Of a stretch of DNA of 64,000 bases, positions 58,700-64,000 are shown one piece after another. Each line of letters begins with the position of its first letter. Positions within the stretch are counted from its first letter, which is position 1. The translations under genes and the position numbers were made by a program. A model generated the notes under the pieces. It was not told the DNA's origin. It worked only from the letters and a program-made list of their open reading frames with translations, and searched no databases. This DNA comes from Aotearoamyces nothofagi (taxonomy: Eukaryota > Ascomycota > Leotiomycetes > Leotiales > Tympanidaceae). The stretch spans positions 62,001 through 126,000 of the forward strand of contig JADDTR010000024.1 in assembly GCA_015345905.1 (NCBI GenBank), in the 5' to 3' direction.

Positions 58700-60350
58700 C
58701 TACTTGGTGTCTATAGATACCGGCTCCTGGACCTCCTTCGTAGCAGGTGTGGCGGACAATGCTGGTGTGAGAGGTGATGCATCAGTATCCCTAGCATGGC
58801 CTAATGTCCTATTTGCCATCTCATCGAGCATGCTCCAATCCCCAATCTGCTCATCAAAAAATTGATCCATATCGAGTCCTAGAATCTCGGCCTCCTCGCT
58901 AACACGGAGATGCATGCCTGGGATATACTTGAGGATATAGAGCAAGGCGCAGGAGACGACGAAGGAGTATGCAGAAATGGCAGTAATTTCGGCGAATTGC
59001 TTGCCAATTTGAAGACCATTTCCATCAAGACCACCTGTGGCAGCGGTGAAGCCGTCAAGCATAGAAACTAAAGCCATTGTCAATAGCGTTTCTGCAAGTG
59101 TAATGGCACAACTTACTCTTTTGAGTTGCAAAGATACCGGTTAAGAATGAACCAACCATGCCACCAATTCCGTGTAACTTGAAGACGTCTAGGCCTTCAT
59201 CAACGCCGAGCCATTCATTAACATTTTGACACAATGCACAGACAACAGCAGTTATGAAGCCGATCGCTGCAGCAGGCCAAACAGCCACATAACCAGCAGC
59301 TGGAGTAATGCCAACGAGCCCAGCAATTGCACCTTCACATGCTCCAACAACGCTGAAGCGGCGATTGTGCTTGATATAGTCGACAAGAACCCAACCTAAC
59401 ACACCCGCACTAGCGGCAGTGTTTGTGTTGAAAGCGGCGAGCATTGCACGAACAGTTCCATTCAATGCAGATCCACCATTAAAGCCGAACCATCCAAACC
59501 AAATCAGAATCGTGCCGAGGAATACTAGAGTCGTGTTGTGGGGTTTTCCATGGCTCTTTTCACCAGTGTGCTTGCGTTTCCCGAGCACAAAGGCATATGC
59601 CAATGCGCTCCATCCACTCGAGATATGGACGGGTCCACCTCCAGCAAAGTCCAAGGACGGGAGTTTATATAGCCATCCATTTGCGTTCCATGTCCAACAT
59701 GCAATAGGACAGTAGACAATAGTAGCCCACCAGAAGCCGAAAATGATAGATGGTAGGATACGACCTCTCTCAAATGAACCACCCACAACGATTTGTACAG
59801 TACAGGCACTAGTGTTGTCAGTATCTGTAGAGGGAGATATGCATTAAAGCTAGTTAACATACCAGAAGAGCATCTGATAAAGGCAGAATACAATTTCAGG
59901 AATTACTGGACTTCCACCTGAAGGGGCTGACATGACGTTCTTCATTCCAAAATTGGCAAAGTCGCCAATGAAAGGGCCAGCTGTCCTCGAATAGGCCAAC
60001 GAGTAGCCCCAGAACATCCATTGTATAGTCACCATAGATCCTATGAAGAGCGACTGGAACAGCATCGCAAGCGACGACTTGCGCCGCGAGAGGCCTCCAT
60101 ATAAGAAGCCAAGACCCGGAATGATAAGCCATACGATAAAGCCACAGAATATGAGATAGGTATAATGGAACTCGACGCCTGTATATTGGACGTTTACATC
60201 GACCAGCATAGTATCGCCTCCGCCAGGCTCGCTCTCATTGTACGAAGGCCACTGCAAGAGAAATTAGTACAAAACTAAGCTCCTTGAGAAGCCCAAACTT
60301 TGTGAAAAAGGACAGTTACTGGACGGGACACTCACCACTGCAGCACTCAT
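58700..60350 (-). CDS. Ammonium transporter (Amt/Mep family, Mep2-like)
   Basis: Four exons on the minus strand: 60350-60336, 60251-59863, 59808-59117 and 59067-58700; 1464 coding bases, 487 residues. It imports ammonium across the plasma membrane. The first exon gives only MSAAV. Eleven membrane segments follow, beginning YTYLIFCGFIVWLIIPGLGF then LYGGLSRRKSS. Both pore histidines of the Amt family are present: GGGPVHISSGW and DVFKLHGIGGMVGSF. The first is His rather than the Glu of yeast Mep1/Mep3, so the protein is Mep2-like. The conserved GFNGGSALN and GACEGAIAGLVGITPAAGYV motifs are intact. The cytosolic tail has EEAEILGLDMDQFFDEQ, the region that in Mep2 takes part in gating. Three GATA sites upstream suggest nitrogen control. 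Confidence 0.95.
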
Positions 60351-62351
60351 TTTGCTCTGCTATGAGTATGACAATGGCTGGTCTGGAATCTCACGATATG
60401 CAAGCAACAGCAGGCCAAAAGCTGTGCACGAGAGAGGGCGCGCCCCTTAAGTACCTCGGCCTCTGAGGGCCATCGGGTACGGCCTCATATCCCGGGACTC
60501 CGGCATAACAGGTCAGGCATATTTCTTATCAAAGATTGATTATATTTCATCCAATAGCCTGTAACAACATTGCCATCATCCTGCTTGGCAAAATCCCCCA
60601 GGGCAATTTCGACAATTTCCAAGACTTTTGATGGTGTCTGGGGAGAGCTTGGCGGCGCTTCTCAGTCGCTGTTGTCGGCTTCCGCCCTGTAGCGGGGAGT
60701 GGAGGAGGCTCCACTCCTGCAGCTCCGAGAGATAAGCAAGCGAAAACATGGACTTGATAACCACTTTTGGACTTGGTCGGGCTCTGCTTGGGTGCTTGAC
60801 ACATTCGTCTGGTTAATACAGGACAGCATGAGGAATTCTGCAGTGGGAAACCTTATCTGACGACTTGTCGCGCGAATTCACCCTGCAAGTGGGAGGTAAC
60901 GGAGTGGCGGATGGGAATATCCTCATCTTTAGTTCAGAAGACAAGCATAAGCCTGCGCGACCTACGCAAGTGTGCATGTTCCATCCGAACTGGAGGGCGC
61001 ATCTTAGGGCTCGATGTGGTCCGTGATATTGCAGAAGAGGTTGTTCTTTGTAGCCAGCAGCCAAAGCTCCGCGAGATTTTCTTGAGAGGACTCTATCAAG
61101 GCTCTCAAGGTTGGTGGTACTGTATCACAACATCGAGACCATCTTTCGTAGCACCAAGAAGAGATGGGCTCCAGTTGTCGGTCCGAGAGGTAAAATGATT
61201 ACCTCGTCAAGCCCAACATCAACCGGAAGTAATGCTCCATCTTCTTTTATTTATTAATTTGGTATTGTACAGCTGAATAGCCTCAAAATCACCTTCAAAG
61301 TCCAAACGCCGAAGAATAGGCTGCGTTCGGAAAGATTGCTCGGGTATATTTACAGTTTCTTAATTTTAAAGCCTTAGGCAAAAAGATCAACTGTGGCTGG
61401 AGGAGGAGCATTGGTGCCGAGACGCTTCTACATTAGGCCAACCATTGAAGCCCAGATCCTTACTAAGCAATTCTGATGTGCTCGAAGACTCCAATCCTCA
61501 ATCCTACTACTCCCCTCTACGTCCAGCACCCTTGAACGGCTCCATCAACACAAACTATTATCCGGCCTCCTTCCGTTGTCCTTGATTTATGTACATCTCT
61601 GCTATGTTACCCTGCTGGCCAGCGTAGAAGAACACTCTCCGCCCAGCAGTGTATTGCAGATCTCCTCCTTGCCATCCCTTGAATCCTTATATTGCAAGAC
61701 GTCTTGGTTGGCCGAGAAAGGTTCAGCCCTTCCACCAAAGACCAATGTAAGTATGTGAAAGCCGCTGATTTCGAAGTTATTTACATTATTGCCAGAACAG
61801 GTGCTATATGGATACATATAGCATCTAGACTGTCCAGAGTTTGCGTATGATAGTCCATAAGCATCTATCGTTATAAGCTAGGTCTATAACAATGATCCTA
61901 AGCCTACGGGTATATCTAATTATAGAGTGAAAGCTTGGCCAATATTTAAAGAATATATTTACCAACAATAAGGTTAAGTCACGACTTGAGAAGGCAAAGC
62001 TACCAGAGATGAACGAGTTGTCTTTAAACTGTTCTCTAACGTCGTTTGCATTGTGCAGATAATCGCCACTGTGCCAGCTCTCAGCAACACCGTTACAGAA
62101 AGGCTCATCATTGAGCCACGTCTGCAAATCGCGGTCCTGGCTAAGAGCTAGATTTGCTCCCGGAGTCTTGCAGACACGTTCTTTGATGCCAGCCTAGCCA
62201 CTTGCATTTATCCTTTCCGGAAAATGGTTTGGCTTTCGGGTAGTGCTCACTCCGATTGCAATCCGAAGTCGATTACCAGTATCTAGGTATGTTTAAGATA
62301 AGTTGCTGTATACACCGATTCATCTCCTGTTCCAAATCCTACGAGCAAATA
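60351..62351. other. Intergenic, no supported gene
   Basis: 2 kb between the ammonium transporter start and the end of the CmcJ/AsaB-like gene. The first 500 bases hold the transporter promoter. Short frames elsewhere (for example 60911-61198, 61825-62127) lack family features. An unrecognised small gene cannot be excluded. Confidence 0.45.
60525..60857. promoter_or_regulatory. Three GATAAG sites upstream of the ammonium transporter
   Basis: Perfect GATAAG hexamers lie at 60525-60530 (minus), 60731-60736 (plus) and 60852-60857 (minus), 175-510 bases upstream of the ATG at 60350. AreA/NIT2 GATA factors activate ammonium transporter genes in fungi when nitrogen is limiting, and paired sites are typical. 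Function here is inferred; single hexamers also occur by chance. Confidence 0.5.
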
Positions 62352-63428
62352 TCACCAAATAACCCACGCCCTAACCTCCACACTCTTCCTCGGGCCCCCC
62401 TGAGCAACGTCATCGTTAAGCGCGAATGCACTGTGGGCAGTATACTCTGGTACGTCCTGTCCCAGCGCAGCAATTGAAGATGCGTTGTCAAACAATTTGA
62501 TAGCCCAGACCTCTTCAGGCGTCTGCTCCGAGATCCAATACCAGCGTTGGCTTTGGCCGGACTGAGGTGGGCGAAGCATCAGGTTAGCAGACTTGAAACT
62601 GCTGGTATGGCCAGGCCGGTCCCGATAAACCCTGGGCAAGGACAAAGCCTGAGTCTCGTGCACATCTCGGCCATCCAGGATAGCTAGAGGATCGCGCCGA
62701 ATCGTCTCGAGGGGACGCCAGATGGAGAATAGGGCGTAGCGCGGACCATTATAGGATCCAGTTCGCCCGTCCCACGACCAGAATGCGAGAGGATCAGATT
62801 CCGGATCAAGACCTGATCTTATCATAGCAGCGTCTTCCTCCCTGATTACTTCGGCCTTTAGGTCATTGAATGTTTTGATCTCGGTGGCCGAGAGGTCGGA
62901 TCCAGAGAAGCCGGACCCAGGAGAGAAGAATTCTGGCAGCATGTTGCGGAAGTCTGCTCGCGCACCGGGAGGGTTTTTGTCTGCGTGGACAAGGGTGATT
63001 GGTGCCGATGCTGGTGAGTCGTCGCAGCCTCGGGCGATGACGTGTATGGCACCTGCGGCTCTGGCTCCCAATGCCTCCTTAAGGAGCGCGGTTACCTCTG
63101 GGAAGTAGTGCTTTTGGAGATAGGCTTCGTCATGCCAGTCTATTGCCGGAGCCTGAGGAGATAGAAGGGAGCTGGCATGATGAAGTAGTTGAATGCCTTC
63201 TTTTTTGAGGGTGAAGGTCGAAGAGTCGTTGCGGATGTCTCTGATGGGAAGGACGACTTTTGTCGCAGCTGAGTTATCCTTAAAGAGAAACAGGTCGTCT
63301 TGAGCTGGTTCTTTATTTTGCGGGAAGTAGTTGAACGTTGCGTGCGTTTTGATACACTTCGTCTGGTTGGAATTGGACTCTAGAACCACGCCGGTGGTGT
63401 CCAGGGCTGGCGTTATTGAGTCTGTCAT
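62352..63428 (-). CDS. CmcJ/AsaB-like oxidoreductase family protein
   Basis: A single-exon protein of 358 residues resembling the family labelled GA4 desaturase, CmcJ-like or AsaB-like hydroxylase/desaturase, found in many fungal secondary-metabolite clusters and also alone. Signature segments in order: ATFNYFPQNKE near the N-terminus, ITLVHADKNPPGARADFRN (His-Asp, possible metal ligands), YALFSIWRPLETIRRDPLA, LPRVYRDR, QRWYWISEQTPEEVWAIK, AHSAFALND and the end RKSVEVRAWVIW. The family is related to 2-oxoglutarate/Fe-type enzymes, but the reaction is known for few members. No other biosynthetic gene is visible within the window, so I cannot say whether it belongs to a cluster to the right. 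The ATG at 63428 (MTDSITPALD) is a plausible start. Confidence 0.85.
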   Translation of the reverse strand: MTDSITPALDTTGVVLESNSNQTKCIKTHATFNYFPQNKEPAQDDLFLFKDNSAATKVVLPIRDIRNDSSTFTLKKEGIQLLHHASSLLSPQAPAIDWHDEAYLQKHYFPEVTALLKEALGARAAGAIHVIARGCDDSPASAPITLVHADKNPPGARADFRNMLPEFFSPGSGFSGSDLSATEIKTFNDLKAEVIREEDAAMIRSGLDPESDPLAFWSWDGRTGSYNGPRYALFSIWRPLETIRRDPLAILDGRDVHETQALSLPRVYRDRPGHTSSFKSANLMLRPPQSGQSQRWYWISEQTPEEVWAIKLFDNASSIAALGQDVPEYTAHSAFALNDDVAQGGPRKSVEVRAWVIW

Positions 63429-64000
63429 ATTTGCCGATGTACACTACAATGTTCTGACTTCTCGCGATTGCGACTTGAAAAGTACTTTGAAGGTGCGGAC
63501 AAGTAGAAATATCTTGACCAAAGCACTTTCAGCCAGCCGTTTGTTATCAGTCTTGCGATATACGGGCGGCGTGCTCAAAATGATATCGGCGTGCCCAAAA
63601 AGGCATCGGTGTACTCGGGAGTGGCGTCGGTGTGCTTAGAAGGGCAATGGCGTAAGACCTATGTCACCATGAGAGTGGTGGGAGTAGCTGCGGGGCAAAT
63701 GGATATCTCCTGATAAACAACTTGCTTGAGTCACAACTTTCGGACTGCAAGTTTATGTATACTAATTGGCATATTCTTGATGAAGCAAAGAGGGCGAAGG
63801 CGTCGAAGCAGTTCCTGCTGCAGAGGTCTGAGATCTAAGGTTATAGCTACTTTACACGTAGAAGGCTCGTCGATGCGGACCGCGGCTCTCCACTTGAATT
63901 CTTTTATTTTCCTCCAACACACTTGGACCATCCTGGCAGGCCACATCCAAATCCCACGAAAAGATAGATCAAGAAGATGACCACGAAAATCAACAAGGCC
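63429..64000. other. Upstream region of the AsaB-like gene, window end
   Basis: The promoter region of the AsaB-like gene with a short tandem repeat. From 63650 to the end no gene is recognised; a frame at 63726-63980 has no family features. The window ends inside unassigned DNA. Confidence 0.45.
63568..63648. repeat. Four 20-21-base tandem repeats upstream of the AsaB-like gene
   Basis: Units ggcgtgctcaaaatgatatc (63568-63587), ggcgtgcccaaaaaggcatc (63588-63607), ggtgtactcgggagtggcgtc (63608-63628) and ggtgtgcttagaagggcaat (63629-63648). They lie 140-220 bases upstream of the start codon, so in or near the promoter. Confidence 0.7.

Overview
The window is nuclear DNA from a filamentous ascomycete (Pezizomycotina; Leotiomycetes is a guess). 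The reasons are short GT-AG introns of about 45-70 bases with CTAAC-type branch sites, typical fungal gene families (PyrABCN/Ura2, Iml1, Urb1, Esf1, F-box, CmcJ/AsaB-like), and AT-rich relic islands that look like repeat-induced point mutation (RIP). No rRNA, tRNA or CRISPR array was recognised. All exon models were built by eye from splice signals, reading-frame continuity and recalled protein families. Every multi-exon model given here sums to a whole number of codons.

Layout. 0-5.8 kb: a coiled-coil hypothetical protein, a NECAP-like endocytic protein divergent from eIF2B-alpha, and an RWD/DUF1115 protein. 5.8-9.2 kb: no convincing gene, with a dense belt of simple repeats in front of a vacuolar Ca2+/H+ exchanger (9.2-11.2 kb). 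11.2-17 kb: gene-free, with a purine tract, an AT-rich relic island holding an LTR-like repeat, then ordinary DNA. 17-21.5 kb: an 11-exon SNF2/RING ATPase. 21.6-22.3 kb: an unusual array of degenerate hairpin units. 22.4-30.6 kb: ESF1 divergent from IML1. 30.6-34 kb: a second LTR-like copy, AT-rich DNA and an F-box gene. 34.4-39.4 kb: a three-exon gene for a 65-residue membrane microprotein and a large TRP-type cation channel. 40.3-47.1 kb: the CPSase/ATCase pyrimidine enzyme. 48-54 kb: two His-rich proteins that share a motif. 54.7-60.4 kb: URB1 and an ammonium transporter. 62.3-63.4 kb: a CmcJ/AsaB-like enzyme.

How the genes relate. Several act in growth and nutrient response: eIF2B-alpha (translation initiation), Esf1 and Urb1 (ribosome assembly), Iml1 (TORC1 restraint in low nitrogen), the ammonium transporter with GATA sites upstream, and the pyrimidine enzyme. 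Two are vacuolar calcium functions (exchanger and TRP channel). They are separate transcription units, so this is a theme rather than a cluster.

The observations most worth following are the covarying hairpin array at 21.6-22.3 kb, the microprotein at 34.4-34.8 kb, a 15-base microexon in the channel gene, a GC-AG intron in URB1, and the shared motif in the two His-rich proteins.
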